Numbered from the stretch's first letter, positions 1-9,215 are shown. The stretch is 19,660 nucleotides of DNA from CAYJNO01 sp044432885 (GCA_044432885.1 JAWXUG010000012.1:1-19660); one strand, 5' to 3'. Numbers and translations: made by a program. Notes: generated by a model from the letters alone, not told the origin.

Positions 1-15
1 GGAATTTCTTTATAA

Positions 16-480
16 ATCGGCATAGGATTAGGGAATACGAATGCTTTAATGAATTCACTACTCTTTATTCCAATGTTTCTTATTAATAAAAAAAGTATAA
101 ATATTGGTACTTTCATTAATATGTTTTGCATTGGATATATTGTTGAATATACCTCGCTATTTCTAAACTTATCATTAGGACCTATATCTTTAATGATTAG
201 AATTGTATTATACTTATTTGCCGTATTGATTCTTTGTGTAGGTATTGGGATGTATCTAAGCACCAACTTAGGTCAAGCACCATGGGATGCTGTTGCATAT
301 TTAATCATGCAAGTTAGAAAAAAAGGAAATTACGCTAAACTTAGAATGTTACAGGATTTAAGTGCCCTTTTTATCGGTTTTCTGTTGGGTTCTGTGGTAG
401 GTGTTGGCACCTTCATTTTGGCATTTAGCTTAGGCCCTGGAATCAATTGTTCAAGAAAGTACTTTGAGAAACTTTTATAA
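16..480 (+). pseudogene. YczE/YitT-like integral membrane protein, 5' part missing, probably frameshifted
   Basis: The readable part is hydrophobic, with about four membrane segments. It carries the YczE-family pattern: an IGTF-like turn after the first helix, a GxGxxLxxxxGQAPWDA loop (near residues 65-81 counted from the ATG at 49), and a final GSVVGVGTF-FSLGPG stretch. Family members are usually about 200 residues, so some 50-70 N-terminal residues are missing. The ATG at 49 has no convincing ribosome-binding site. The frame stays open upstream to position 16 and encodes family-like residues (IGIGLGNTNAL), but a TAA lies at 13-15. In the +1-shifted frame, bases 2-16 read E-F-L-Y-K, which would join smoothly to IGIGLG if one A were restored in the A run at 14-16. 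I therefore read it as the 3' part of a gene with a one-base deletion, its start lying outside the window. Function is unknown; the family is annotated as a putative transporter-like membrane protein. Confidence 0.6.
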
Positions 481-526
481 AAACAGATAATATGATAAAC
501 TATACTTAATTATTAAGGGGGAAACA

Positions 527-823
527 ATGATGAAAAAAACACTAGCAGATTACACCTCAATCATTAAACAAATGAAAGCTGATGCACAACAAAAAAATTG
601 GCTTTATATCGAAATTAATGCCTACGAATTAAATCAGGAAATTGAGCCAAAAGTTTCAAATATTAAAGTTGCCGCACAAGCAATGCTTGATGAAATGTTA
701 GAAGGAGATATCTTTATCATAACTCCTAAGCTAAAATCAAACTTATCAAAAGACTTACGGTTACGTTATTATTGCGATAATTTAGATCCTTCAAGAAAAA
801 CATACAAAGAAGTGATGATGTAA
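527..823 (+). CDS. small hypothetical protein (98 aa)
   Basis: A strong Shine-Dalgarno sequence AAGGGGG (515-521) precedes tandem ATG codons at 527 and 530. Spacing of 5 or 8 bases leaves either usable, with 530 slightly better. The gene is followed at once by a Rho-independent terminator, so it looks expressed. The protein is soluble, with a lysine-rich helical N-terminus (residues 1-45), an alternating hydrophobic stretch around 60-68 (GDIFIITP) and a basic C-terminus. There is no signal peptide, membrane segment or recognisable catalytic motif, and I do not recognise the family. The central layout of helix, strand and basic tail is compatible with a small nucleic-acid-binding or regulatory protein, but that is a guess. 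It lies 46 bases after the YczE-like gene on the same strand, so the two may share a transcript. Confidence 0.75.
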   Translation: MMKKTLADYTSIIKQMKADAQQKNWLYIEINAYELNQEIEPKVSNIKVAAQAMLDEMLEGDIFIITPKLKSNLSKDLRLRYYCDNLDPSRKTYKEVMM

Positions 824-827
824 AAAG

Positions 828-853
828 AAGCTGTTATCGAAAGATGGCAGCTT
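828..853. terminator. bidirectional Rho-independent terminator
   Basis: An 11-bp stem (AAGCTGTTATC with GATGGCAGCTT, including two G-T wobbles) is closed by a GAAA tetraloop. T-rich sequence follows on the plus strand (CTTTTATCTTTT) and on the minus strand (CTTCTTTTTAC). It sits between convergent genes ending at 823 and 854 and can serve both. Confidence 0.88.
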
Positions 854-1495
854 TTATCTTTTATTGTATATAGGTTTTAATACATTTATTTCAATGGTTT
901 CACTAAAAACAATTTCCATCAAAACACTTATGGCACGATCTTTATGATCATCATATAAGAATTGTAGCGTTTTAATACGCATTTTATGTTTGACTAACTC
1001 CGTACAAATATCATTTAAATAGCTAGCTCTATGGACTAAGTAAAAACGTCCATTTGATTTAAGTAAACGTTTTACATGTAGCATAAGTTCACACAATGAT
1101 AAGGATAATTGATGTCTTTGATTTTTTAATAATGAATTTTTATTCACTAAATCCCCTTTAAAGTATGGTGGGTTACATACAATCACATCAAATGGTTCAT
1201 GTTGAAAATCTTGAACACTACTTATTTCTGTATGTACATCCATACCATTAATAAAGAAATTTTCTTTTGCTAATTTTATTGCTTCATCTAGTATATCAAT
1301 GGCATAAAAATAAGCATTAGTCTCTTTTTTAAATAGAAGTAGCGCTCCATTATTAGTCCCTATATCTAATATAGATTCATTTTCATTTAATTGATAAAAA
1401 TGTCCTAGCAAGGTCGTATCCGTATTAACTCTAAACATTGATGAGTCTTGATATAAATAAATTTTTGTGCCATTTAAGTAATCATAGGTTTTCAT
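854..1495 (-). CDS. trmN6: tRNA1(Val) (adenine(37)-N6)-methyltransferase family protein (TrmN6/YabB-like)
   Basis: This is a class I SAM-dependent methyltransferase of 213 residues. Residues 44-50 (DIGTNNG) form the SAM-binding motif I. An acidic residue near 67 (YAIDI) ends strand 2. Residues 108-111 (NPPY) are the catalytic motif of N6-adenine methyltransferases. An N-terminal segment resembling the YfiC/YabB family (QDSSMFRVNTDTTLLG) positions the substrate. The family methylates A37 of tRNA1(Val) in E. coli; the same substrate here is inferred. It is slightly shorter than Bacillus YabB. A GAGG ribosome-binding site lies six bases before the ATG, inside the upstream kinase gene, which it overlaps by 14 bases, so translation is probably coupled. 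It is the last gene of the dnaE operon and ends at the bidirectional terminator. Confidence 0.87.
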   Translation of the reverse strand: MKTYDYLNGTKIYLYQDSSMFRVNTDTTLLGHFYQLNENESILDIGTNNGALLLFKKETNAYFYAIDILDEAIKLAKENFFINGMDVHTEISSVQDFQHEPFDVIVCNPPYFKGDLVNKNSLLKNQRHQLSLSLCELMLHVKRLLKSNGRFYLVHRASYLNDICTELVKHKMRIKTLQFLYDDHKDRAISVLMEIVFSETIEINVLKPIYNKR

Positions 1496-2939
1496 TATGT
1501 ACCTCTTTAGTAAGTTTAAACCAAAACTTGGCTCCTTTTTTTAGATTTTGCGCTCCATAAGTTGCATAATGTGCTTCCAAAATACCTTTTGAAATCGCTA
1601 AACCTAAACCTGTACCTTTTTCTTTTCTTGCGAACTGTTTATCAATTTTATAATAACGATCCCAAATATAAGGTAAATCTTGTTCATTAATACCTGTGCC
1701 ATTATCTATTACCTCAAATAATATATCTTCCTCTGTTTCTGTTAATAAAATTTTAATTTTTGAATTATAAGGAGTATGTTTAATTGCATTTGAAATGAAG
1801 TTATATATTACTTGAGATAATTTAATATCATCTGCGTAAACAATGACATTACTGTCTAAACACATTTCTAATTCCAGCTCATTTTCAACTAAAAGAATAC
1901 TAAAAGATCGAACAATTTCCTCAATTTTATAAGTCAAATCAAAATTAATGCGATTTAAAATAACGACATCAGCTTGCATCTTAGATAAAGTTTGCATATC
2001 AACAATCAAATGATCTAAATAATCTACTTCAGCAATAATGACATCAAGATGTTCGTTTCTTTTATTTGGATTATCTCCTGAAATATCTTTAATCATTTCA
2101 GCATAGGCTTTAATCATTGTTAAAGGTGTCTTAATATCGTGGGAAACATTGGCAATTAAATCTTTACGCAACTGATCTACCTTACTCAATTTGAAGGTTG
2201 CATCATTTAAACTATCTGCAAGTTCATTCACTTCACTAAAAGACTCACCATAAAAAGTAGTATCATATTTTCCTTCAGCTAACCTTTTGGCACTATCTTT
2301 CATATCGACAATTGGCTTAGATAACCTTGAAGCAATATAAATAGATAAAGCTAAAGCAAAAATTAACACTATAATTGTAAGATAAATATATTGTTCAAGC
2401 ACAAAATTCACAATTGATTCTACCGGCTCTAAAGCACTATTTACTAATAAATAGTAATTGCCTAAATTGTTTTCTATCTTCTTGCCATAAATAATCATTT
2501 CTTGATTACTATAGTCATTCATCAATGTTATTGATTGTTCACTTTCCTCGTTTAGTAAATCAACAAAGTACTTCCCGTCTTGAAATGGAACAAAATTTTC
2601 ATCATCAAGTTCTATTTCATGAGCTAATAAACATCCTTCACCTAAGCTATCTACAGAGTATATGATATTACCAACTTCATTATAAACAAGTGCACATACA
2701 TTATTATTAACTGATAATTGAATGGCACTTTGTAGATTATTTTGATTTATATAATCATCATCTAAAATATAACTTTGTATAAGAGAAGCAACATTTTCAA
2801 TGGTTTGCATTTTGCTATTACGATAGTATGGCTGGATAAAAGCAATTTGAAGCATCCCCAACATAAAAACGACGCTAAATGCGAATAAGAAAAAATAGCG
2901 ACTTATCGTAAATCTAATCCCATTAAAATTAAACTTCAA
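1482..2939 (-). CDS. membrane sensor histidine kinase (HAMP-HisKA-HATPase)
   Basis: A 485-residue two-component sensor. In order: transmembrane helix at about 13-36, an extracytoplasmic sensor domain at about 37-182, second helix at about 183-204, HAMP linker at about 205-255 (including the SKPI start), and a HisKA dimerisation domain with H-box SHDIKTPL (phospho-accepting His267). The ATPase domain has N-box Asn384, G1 box DNGTGI (412-417) and G2 box GTGLGL (442-447). All catalytic residues are present, so it should be active. The start codon is TTG: the first ATG lies inside the first membrane helix, and GATGGG lies at suitable distance upstream. It overlaps the response regulator gene by 11 bases, which identifies its partner. 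The sensor domain contains two cysteines (82 and 103) but no domain I recognise, so the stimulus is unknown. Confidence 0.93.
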   Translation of the reverse strand: MKFNFNGIRFTISRYFFLFAFSVVFMLGMLQIAFIQPYYRNSKMQTIENVASLIQSYILDDDYINQNNLQSAIQLSVNNNVCALVYNEVGNIIYSVDSLGEGCLLAHEIELDDENFVPFQDGKYFVDLLNEESEQSITLMNDYSNQEMIIYGKKIENNLGNYYLLVNSALEPVESIVNFVLEQYIYLTIIVLIFALALSIYIASRLSKPIVDMKDSAKRLAEGKYDTTFYGESFSEVNELADSLNDATFKLSKVDQLRKDLIANVSHDIKTPLTMIKAYAEMIKDISGDNPNKRNEHLDVIIAEVDYLDHLIVDMQTLSKMQADVVILNRINFDLTYKIEEIVRSFSILLVENELELEMCLDSNVIVYADDIKLSQVIYNFISNAIKHTPYNSKIKILLTETEEDILFEVIDNGTGINEQDLPYIWDRYYKIDKQFARKEKGTGLGLAISKGILEAHYATYGAQNLKKGAKFWFKLTKEVHNENL

Positions 2940-3591
2940 ATTTATAACCCATCCCTCTTACAGTAACAATCATATCTCGATATTCACCTAAATTATGTCT
3001 TAACATTTTAACATGAGTATCAACCGTACGATCATCTCCTGAATAATCATAATTCCAAACTTCGAGTAACAATTGTTCACGTGACAACGCAATATCTTTA
3101 TTGATTGCAAGATACAATAATAAATCAAACTCTTTTGGAGTCACATTAATCCTTTGCCCATCAATTGACAAAACGCGCCCATCAACATCAATAGAAAGTC
3201 CTTTAAAACTTAGAATTGTTTTCTTTGCCCCTTTATAACGTTCAACAGCAACTTTAACTCTTGCCATTAACTCCTTAGGTGAAAAAGGTTTTACAACATA
3301 GTCATCAACCCCTAATTCAAAACAAAACAATTTATCATGTTCCTCATGCCTTGCACTTAACATGATAATCGGAATATTTTTATCTTTTTTGATTTGTTTA
3401 CAAGTACTAAACCCATCTAAATTAGGCATCATAATATCAAGAATGATACAGTCAAAGTCATGGATTTCAACTAAAGATAAAGCTTCAAACCCATCCTTTG
3501 CCTCTTCTACTTCATATCCCATCATCAGCGCATATTCTTTTACTACTTCTCTAATTTTCATTTCATCATCAACAATTAATAATTTAGCCAT
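2929..3591 (-). CDS. OmpR/PhoB-family response regulator
   Basis: 220 residues. The receiver domain (1-118) has the acidic pocket Asp8-Asp9, phospho-acceptor Asp52 (LDIMMPNLDG), conserved Ser79 and Lys101 (VKPFSP). A winged-helix DNA-binding domain (about 126-220) contains the RTVDTHVKMLR recognition helix region and the RGMGYKF wing. The ATG lies five bases after GGAGGG, within the last codons of dnaE, which it overlaps by eight bases; the kinase follows with an 11-base overlap. It is therefore probably phosphorylated by that kinase and activates or represses transcription. Target genes cannot be read from the window. The link with dnaE suggests co-transcription but does not prove a shared function. 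Confidence 0.95.
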   Translation of the reverse strand: MAKLLIVDDEMKIREVVKEYALMMGYEVEEAKDGFEALSLVEIHDFDCIILDIMMPNLDGFSTCKQIKKDKNIPIIMLSARHEEHDKLFCFELGVDDYVVKPFSPKELMARVKVAVERYKGAKKTILSFKGLSIDVDGRVLSIDGQRINVTPKEFDLLLYLAINKDIALSREQLLLEVWNYDYSGDDRTVDTHVKMLRHNLGEYRDMIVTVRGMGYKFEV

Positions 3592-6500
3592 GATTTCCCT
3601 CCATATTCATAATTCCTATTTTTTTCACTATACATGATCCTTCTTTTTCACACAATCCTTCAAACAAAATATAGTTTCCCTTAACAAGCAGCGGTATAAA
3701 TCGTTCAAACTTATCTGGCATAATAACTAAATCCATTTCACTTGTATCATCTTGAATGAGCACAAAAGCCATCAATGTTCCTTTTTTAGTACGATGTTGT
3801 TTCACTCTTTGAATACACCCAAACCCTTTTATAGGTCCAAAACGACTTTTTAATACTGTAAATGGTTCAGTAGTTATTTGATAAGCTGTTTTAAGTTGTT
3901 TAATGGGTGAGGACGAAAAATAAAATCCTAATGCTTGTTTTTCTCTTTGGCTTGTTACATATTTGTCATCACTTGCAACAACCATAATTGGTTTTGATAC
4001 TAAATTAAAATCAATTAATATTTGCTCCTGATGTTCTATACGCACCAAATCAGCATAATTCATTGCATCATCTAATGATTTCAACATACTATGGCGATTT
4101 ATGTTAAATTCATCAAGAGCACCCGCATCAATTAGCGCTTCAAATGTTTTCTTATTCATTTTGTTTGCACACATTCTTACAATAAAATCATAATAATCAA
4201 CAAATAAGCCTTTATCACGTTCTTGTAAAATATTTGTAATGACTTGATTCCCTACTCCTTTAATTAACGTAAAAGGAAGTCGAATACTAGAGCCATCTAT
4301 TTGATACAATCCATTAGTTTTATTAACACTAATGCCTAGAAGTCCAATGACTTCTTTGGCCTCATAAATGTATTCACTCGTTTTACTTTCACTTGATAAT
4401 ACACTGTTTAGCAAAGAACGATAAAATTCAAGCGGATAATTAACTTTTAAGTATGCTAGTTGATAAGAAACCAATCCATAAGCTACTGAATGCGATTTAT
4501 TAAAACCGTAATCAGCGAATTTCAAAATTAAATCATATAAATTAACCGCTACTTCATAAGTATAATGATGTTGAATACAACCATCAACAAAATCTTTTTG
4601 TAGACCTTCAAGTTCACTTTTTAGCTTCTTACTCATTGCTTTTCTTAATATATCGGCTTTAGCTAATGTAAACCCAGCCATTTTTTGTGCTATTTGCATA
4701 ATTTGCTCCTGATAAATGATTACACCATAGGTTTCATTTAGTACCGGTTTTAGATCAGGATGCAAGTAAGTAATCGATTGAGGATGACTTCTATTTTTTA
4801 TAAACAATGGAATATTTTGCATCGGTCCTGGCCTAAATAAAGCAATCGTAGATGCAACATCAATAAATGTTTCAGGCTTTAAGTCCTTTAATAACTTTTT
4901 CATACCACTTGACTCTAGTTGAAAAACTCCTAAAGTATGTGCTTTTTGAATCAATTCAAATGTTTTTTTGTCATCTAATGGAATCTTAAAAATATCAAAT
5001 TCTGGATGACCATGTTGGATAGACTTACTAATCTCGTCAATAATAGACAGATTTCTTAAGCCTAACAAATCCATTTTAATTAATCCTAAATCTTCCAGAT
5101 ATTCCATTGTATATTGAGTAACACTCATCCCATTTTCTACTTCCATAACAGGTACAACATCCGATAAAGGAAGATCACTAATGACAATTCCCCCAGCATG
5201 AATAGAAGTATGTCTTGGGATACCTTCAAGTTTTAATGAAGCTTCAAACAATTCTTCAAAACGTTTTTCACTATGAATTAACTGCCTAAATGGCGGATGT
5301 TCATCATATGCCTTTTGTAAGGTTATTTTTAGAGTATTTGGAATTGATTTACATATCATATCTGTTTTATAAAGTGGAATATCATAGACTCTAGCAACAT
5401 CTCTTATAACCTGTCTTGCTGCTAATGTATTAAAGGTAACGATTTGGGCAAAATGTTGATTCCCATATTTATGAAGCACATACTCAATCACTTCTTGTCT
5501 TCGATTGTCTGGAATATCTAAGTCAATATCAGGCATCGATATACGTTCAGGATTTAAAAAACGTTCAAATAAAAGACCATATTCAATAGGATCAATATGA
5601 GTAATACCCAAACAATATGAGTCCAATGAACCGGCCGCACTTCCCCTACCTGGTCCTACATAAATACTTTTAGATTTAGCATATCTAACAAAATCATAGA
5701 CAATTAAAAAATAATTTTCAAAATGCATGGACAAAATAACGTCTAACTCCTCTTTTAAGCGTTTTACATAAATTGGAGACACTTGATTATTAAGACGTTT
5801 TTTTAAGCCTGCAATACATAATGCTTTTAAGTAGTCTTTTGGATTTACTTGATCTTTCATTTGAAAACTAGGTAATGTTGTTTTAGGATAGGTCATTGTA
5901 ACATTACACTGCTTAGCTACTTCAATGGTTTTAGTGAGATCGTCGATATCATACAACGCTTTCATTTCCTCAATACTTCTCAAATATCGTCCATTTGGAG
6001 CAATTAATAACTTGTTTGAAAAAGTTAAATTTTCTTTAATTCCTTTAATTATTTTATATAGTATTTGATCATTTTGATTTAAGTAGTAAATTTTACTTAA
6101 GGCCATTGTTTCTATAGAAAGTTGCAAGCATTCTTTTTTCAATCCTTCATTTTTCATTTTAAAAAATGGCGCATCATTATAGGAGATGGCAACAATAAAT
6201 TCATTGAATACCTTTTGAAACATTTGTAAGGCACTTCTCATTTGCGTATTATCGTCATAAAACTTTTCAAGATACCCACCTTCACCATACACCACTATAA
6301 AGCAATCATGATGATAGTTCTTAAATTCTTCAAGTGTTAAAATAGAATGATTTTGATATATATAAGATGAACATTTCATTAAATTAATAAATCCTTCATC
6401 ACTTTTTGCAAGCAACAAGAAAGGAAATGCTTCATCTTCAATTAGGACTTCTACTTCAAGGCCATAAATGCCCTTCATTTGATACTTTTTACAGAGTTTA

Positions 6501-6649
6501 TAAAAATGCATACAACCATGCATACTTTTAAAATCTGTTAATGCAACACTAGTATATCCTAATGATTTACTAGCTTGTATATATTCTTCAAGGTGAATCG
6601 GACTTTGCAATAAGGAGTAATAACTTCTAAGATGTAATTGTACACACAT
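3584..6649 (-). CDS. dnaE: DNA polymerase III subunit alpha, DnaE type
   Basis: A replicative-type C-family polymerase of 1021 residues, the DnaE rather than PolC class because it has no inserted 3'-5' exonuclease domain. Residue numbers are from the start chosen here. An N-terminal PHP domain comes first. The polymerase core has GPGRGSAAGS (332-341) and the catalytic aspartates PDIDLD (Asp374, Asp376) and KMDLLG (Asp527), with RHTSIHAGG between them. Helix-hairpin-helix-like and OB-fold regions occupy the last 200 residues. The PHP metal ligands are largely lost: HxH has become HLR and the TDH motif is TDF, as in Bacillus DnaE, so no PHP proofreading is expected. I chose the ATG at 6649 because AAAGGAGG (6657-6664) precedes it by seven bases; the ATG at 6697 has no such site. 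Slightly shorter than Bacillus DnaE, about 1115 residues. It heads an operon with the two-component system. Confidence 0.95.
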   Translation of the reverse strand: MCVQLHLRSYYSLLQSPIHLEEYIQASKSLGYTSVALTDFKSMHGCMHFYKLCKKYQMKGIYGLEVEVLIEDEAFPFLLLAKSDEGFINLMKCSSYIYQNHSILTLEEFKNYHHDCFIVVYGEGGYLEKFYDDNTQMRSALQMFQKVFNEFIVAISYNDAPFFKMKNEGLKKECLQLSIETMALSKIYYLNQNDQILYKIIKGIKENLTFSNKLLIAPNGRYLRSIEEMKALYDIDDLTKTIEVAKQCNVTMTYPKTTLPSFQMKDQVNPKDYLKALCIAGLKKRLNNQVSPIYVKRLKEELDVILSMHFENYFLIVYDFVRYAKSKSIYVGPGRGSAAGSLDSYCLGITHIDPIEYGLLFERFLNPERISMPDIDLDIPDNRRQEVIEYVLHKYGNQHFAQIVTFNTLAARQVIRDVARVYDIPLYKTDMICKSIPNTLKITLQKAYDEHPPFRQLIHSEKRFEELFEASLKLEGIPRHTSIHAGGIVISDLPLSDVVPVMEVENGMSVTQYTMEYLEDLGLIKMDLLGLRNLSIIDEISKSIQHGHPEFDIFKIPLDDKKTFELIQKAHTLGVFQLESSGMKKLLKDLKPETFIDVASTIALFRPGPMQNIPLFIKNRSHPQSITYLHPDLKPVLNETYGVIIYQEQIMQIAQKMAGFTLAKADILRKAMSKKLKSELEGLQKDFVDGCIQHHYTYEVAVNLYDLILKFADYGFNKSHSVAYGLVSYQLAYLKVNYPLEFYRSLLNSVLSSESKTSEYIYEAKEVIGLLGISVNKTNGLYQIDGSSIRLPFTLIKGVGNQVITNILQERDKGLFVDYYDFIVRMCANKMNKKTFEALIDAGALDEFNINRHSMLKSLDDAMNYADLVRIEHQEQILIDFNLVSKPIMVVASDDKYVTSQREKQALGFYFSSSPIKQLKTAYQITTEPFTVLKSRFGPIKGFGCIQRVKQHRTKKGTLMAFVLIQDDTSEMDLVIMPDKFERFIPLLVKGNYILFEGLCEKEGSCIVKKIGIMNMEGNHG

Positions 6650-6656
6650 ATAACAA

Positions 6657-6664
6657 CCTCCTTT
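6657..6664 (-). promoter_or_regulatory. ribosome-binding site that decides the dnaE start
   Basis: AAAGGAGG on the minus strand lies seven bases before the ATG at 6647-6649. A longer frame could begin at 6697, but that would translate through this site and add 16 residues with no family counterpart. Confidence 0.8.
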
Positions 6665-6736
6665 TAAACATTTTATCATATTTAAGATTTTCTTCATGTA
6701 TTAATTAACTATCTTTTTAAATTTTGTAAAAAATTA

Positions 6737-6745
6737 TGGTAGAAT
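6737..6745 (+). promoter_or_regulatory. extended -10 promoter of the class A PBP gene
   Basis: TGGTAGAAT matches an extended -10 element (TGn followed by TAGAAT). It lies 20 bases before the ATG, with CAAGGAG (6751-6757) in between. No good -35 box is seen at 17 bases, as is common for extended -10 promoters. The short leader leaves some doubt. Confidence 0.45.
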
Positions 6746-6764
6746 AATTACAAGGAGTTTTTTT

Positions 6765-9215
6765 ATGAAGATATTGATGCGACGTTTTTTTGCAGGTTTT
6801 ATTATAGTAATTATTTTAGTTGGTATTGCAGTGGCAGGTATATGTGGGTATGTAGGCTATCAAATATGGGAGCAAACACCTGAGTTAGAACTTGAACTTT
6901 TTGATTCGACAGATTCTACAACTATCTATGATCAAGATGGTCAGGTGATTACAGAATTAGGGGTATATATTCGCGAGAATATTAGTTATGATGATATGTC
7001 AACCTCTATTATTGATGCCTTTGTAGCCGTTGAAGATTCAAGATACTTTGAACACTTTGGTTTTGATATCCCTCGTTTTACAAAAGCCATTTTTGAAAAT
7101 TTGAAAACAATGAGTTTTTCTCAAGGTGGAAGTACGTTTACGATGCAACTGGTTAAAAATACCTACTTCCAAGTAGATGATGATGAAAACTCAACTTTGG
7201 CTGATAAAACAATTGAAAGAAAAGTAATGGAAATATTCTTGGCGTTAGATTTAGAAACACAAATGGATAAAGAGACTATTTTTGAAAAATACTTGAATAA
7301 ATTAAATTTTGGAAGTAATATCCGCGGAGTAGAGAAAGCAAGTGAGTATTATTTTGGCAAAAGCGCAAGTGAGGTTACCTTAAGTGAAGCTGCATTATTA
7401 GCTGGAATCATTAATTTACCTAACCAATATAACCCTTACTATTATTTAGATTACGCGACAACCCGTCGAGATGAGGTTTTAGATTTAATGTTGTATCATG
7501 GTTATATCGATGAAACAGAATGTGCTTTAGCTAAATCAATTAAGGTTGAAGATTTATTAAGTGGTATTTCAAGTTCTGTTGTATCTTCTAATAGCACTCA
7601 TCAAAGCTATGTAGATGCTGTTGTTGATGAAGTCTATGCACTCACTGGACAAGACCCATATACAACACCGATGAAGATTTATACCTATATGGATTCTGAA
7701 ATTCAGGATGAAATAGAAAAAATACAAAATGGAGAATATGAAGAAATTCAATTTGAAAATGACTTAAAACAAATTGCGATGATTACTATTGATAATCAAA
7801 CGGGCGCAATACTGGGTATTGGTGGTGGCCGTGACTATGAAGGGGAGCGCGTCTTTAACAGGGCTACAGACATGTATATGCAACCAGGCTCATCCGTTAA
7901 ACCTTTCTTAAACTATGCCCTTGCATTTGAATACTTAGGATGGGCCACAACCCATGTGGTAACTGACCAGCCTATTGTATATCGAGGTACAGACATTCCG
8001 ATATATAATTTTAATAAACAATTTTATGGAGATGTAACCTTGCAATATGCCCATGGTCTATCTTTAAATACACCGGTTATTCAATCGATACAAGAAGTTG
8101 CCGATCTCGTTGGTGCAGATTATATTGTTGAATATTTACAAAGCTTAGGTTTTTCTAAGGTAACAGAGAGTAATTTTGATTTAGGCTTTGCAATTGGAGG
8201 CTCTTCTTTTACTACAAGTCCTAAAGAATTAGCTGGAGCTCATGGAATGTTGATGAATGAGGGATATTATATACAACCACATACGATTCAAAAAATTGAA
8301 TTTGAAAATGGTGACGAATATATTGCAGAATATGAAGAAGTACAAGTATTAAGTGCGGAAGCCGCTTATCTTGCCTCTACTTTGACTAAAGATTCAGTAG
8401 AAACCAATTATGGAAACTATATGCAAATTCTTCAAAGCCCATATACTGTATATGGAAAAACAGGCACAAGTGACTGGGGCGAAGAAGGAAGTTATTATAA
8501 CATCCCAGAAGGAGCAGCAAAAGATCGCTGGATGGTTGCCTCGACTACCCAACATACGACGGTCATTTGGGAAGGATTTGATCAAGGTGTACTTGATGAG
8601 AAAACTTGGTTGGATACCGAAGATGCTGTATATAATATTCGTGGTAAAGCATTAAGAATTATTTTAGATACCTTATATCAAGATGAAGAAGATTATCCTG
8701 AAACACTTAGCCAACCAGAGGGTGTTGAAACAATCACCCATGTACGTGGTACTTGGCCATATGCATCAACTGCCGATGGAGTGGGAACTTCTGTTACAGG
8801 ACTTATAAAATCAGAATTTAATGAAGTTGTTAGTATTTATTCAACCACACCATCACTTACTGGTGTTAGCATCGTTGCTAATCGATTTGATGATGGTTCG
8901 TATAGAGTCGATTTTTCTGGATTTGCATACCAAGATGATTCAGGAACATGGAAACGTAATTTCGTGTTAGAAGTGCCTGATTTAACCATTACAGCTACCG
9001 GAAATGTATATTTCGATTACTCATGGATTTATGGAACACCTAAATTCTATGTAACTGTATATCAAAATGGTGTCATTGTTAATGAAACTTCAGGTGAGAA
9101 CTCAACTGTCTATGGATGGTTAGATCCATCTGTCCAAGGATCATTGACTGCGTGTGGGTATTTCCAATACGAAAATGGTGGCACAAGTTCTCAAACATGT
9201 ACTGATATGAATTAA
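6765..9215 (+). CDS. class A penicillin-binding protein (glycosyltransferase + transpeptidase, PBP1A family)
   Basis: An 816-residue bifunctional peptidoglycan synthase anchored by one N-terminal membrane helix (about 10-33). The GT51 domain shows catalytic Glu90 in EDSRYFEHFGFD, motif 2 GGSTFTMQLVKN (121-132), RKVMEIFLA (152-160) and the KYLN motif. The transpeptidase domain has SxxK at Ser376-Lys379 (GSSVKP), SxN at Ser433-Leu-Asn435 and KTGTSD from 565, so both activities should be intact. Residues from about 650 form a Ser/Thr/Tyr-rich, beta-strand-like C-terminal extension with no catalytic motif, possibly a wall-binding or fibronectin-like module. The ATG follows CAAGGAG (6751-6757) by seven bases. 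The gene stands alone, divergent from dnaE, with its own terminator. It polymerises and cross-links lipid II outside the membrane. Confidence 0.95.
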   Translation: MKILMRRFFAGFIIVIILVGIAVAGICGYVGYQIWEQTPELELELFDSTDSTTIYDQDGQVITELGVYIRENISYDDMSTSIIDAFVAVEDSRYFEHFGFDIPRFTKAIFENLKTMSFSQGGSTFTMQLVKNTYFQVDDDENSTLADKTIERKVMEIFLALDLETQMDKETIFEKYLNKLNFGSNIRGVEKASEYYFGKSASEVTLSEAALLAGIINLPNQYNPYYYLDYATTRRDEVLDLMLYHGYIDETECALAKSIKVEDLLSGISSSVVSSNSTHQSYVDAVVDEVYALTGQDPYTTPMKIYTYMDSEIQDEIEKIQNGEYEEIQFENDLKQIAMITIDNQTGAILGIGGGRDYEGERVFNRATDMYMQPGSSVKPFLNYALAFEYLGWATTHVVTDQPIVYRGTDIPIYNFNKQFYGDVTLQYAHGLSLNTPVIQSIQEVADLVGADYIVEYLQSLGFSKVTESNFDLGFAIGGSSFTTSPKELAGAHGMLMNEGYYIQPHTIQKIEFENGDEYIAEYEEVQVLSAEAAYLASTLTKDSVETNYGNYMQILQSPYTVYGKTGTSDWGEEGSYYNIPEGAAKDRWMVASTTQHTTVIWEGFDQGVLDEKTWLDTEDAVYNIRGKALRIILDTLYQDEEDYPETLSQPEGVETITHVRGTWPYASTADGVGTSVTGLIKSEFNEVVSIYSTTPSLTGVSIVANRFDDGSYRVDFSGFAYQDDSGTWKRNFVLEVPDLTITATGNVYFDYSWIYGTPKFYVTVYQNGVIVNETSGENSTVYGWLDPSVQGSLTACGYFQYENGGTSSQTCTDMN

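Noticed and set aside
3362..3637. Plus-strand open frame opposite the response regulator
   Set aside because: Composition is that of an antisense frame; no ribosome-binding site, and the opposite strand codes for conserved receiver motifs.
6670..6678. Extended -10 (TGATAAAAT) on the minus strand as the dnaE promoter
   Set aside because: The transcript would start at or inside the ribosome-binding site at 6657-6664, leaving too short a leader; no -35 box supports it.
6650..6697. Upstream extension of dnaE to an ATG at 6697
   Set aside because: It would translate through the strong AAAGGAGG site and add 16 residues not expected before the PHP domain.
8394..8655. Open frames on both strands inside the class A PBP gene
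   Set aside because: They lie over the KTG region of an intact PBP, without ribosome-binding sites or recognisable protein features.
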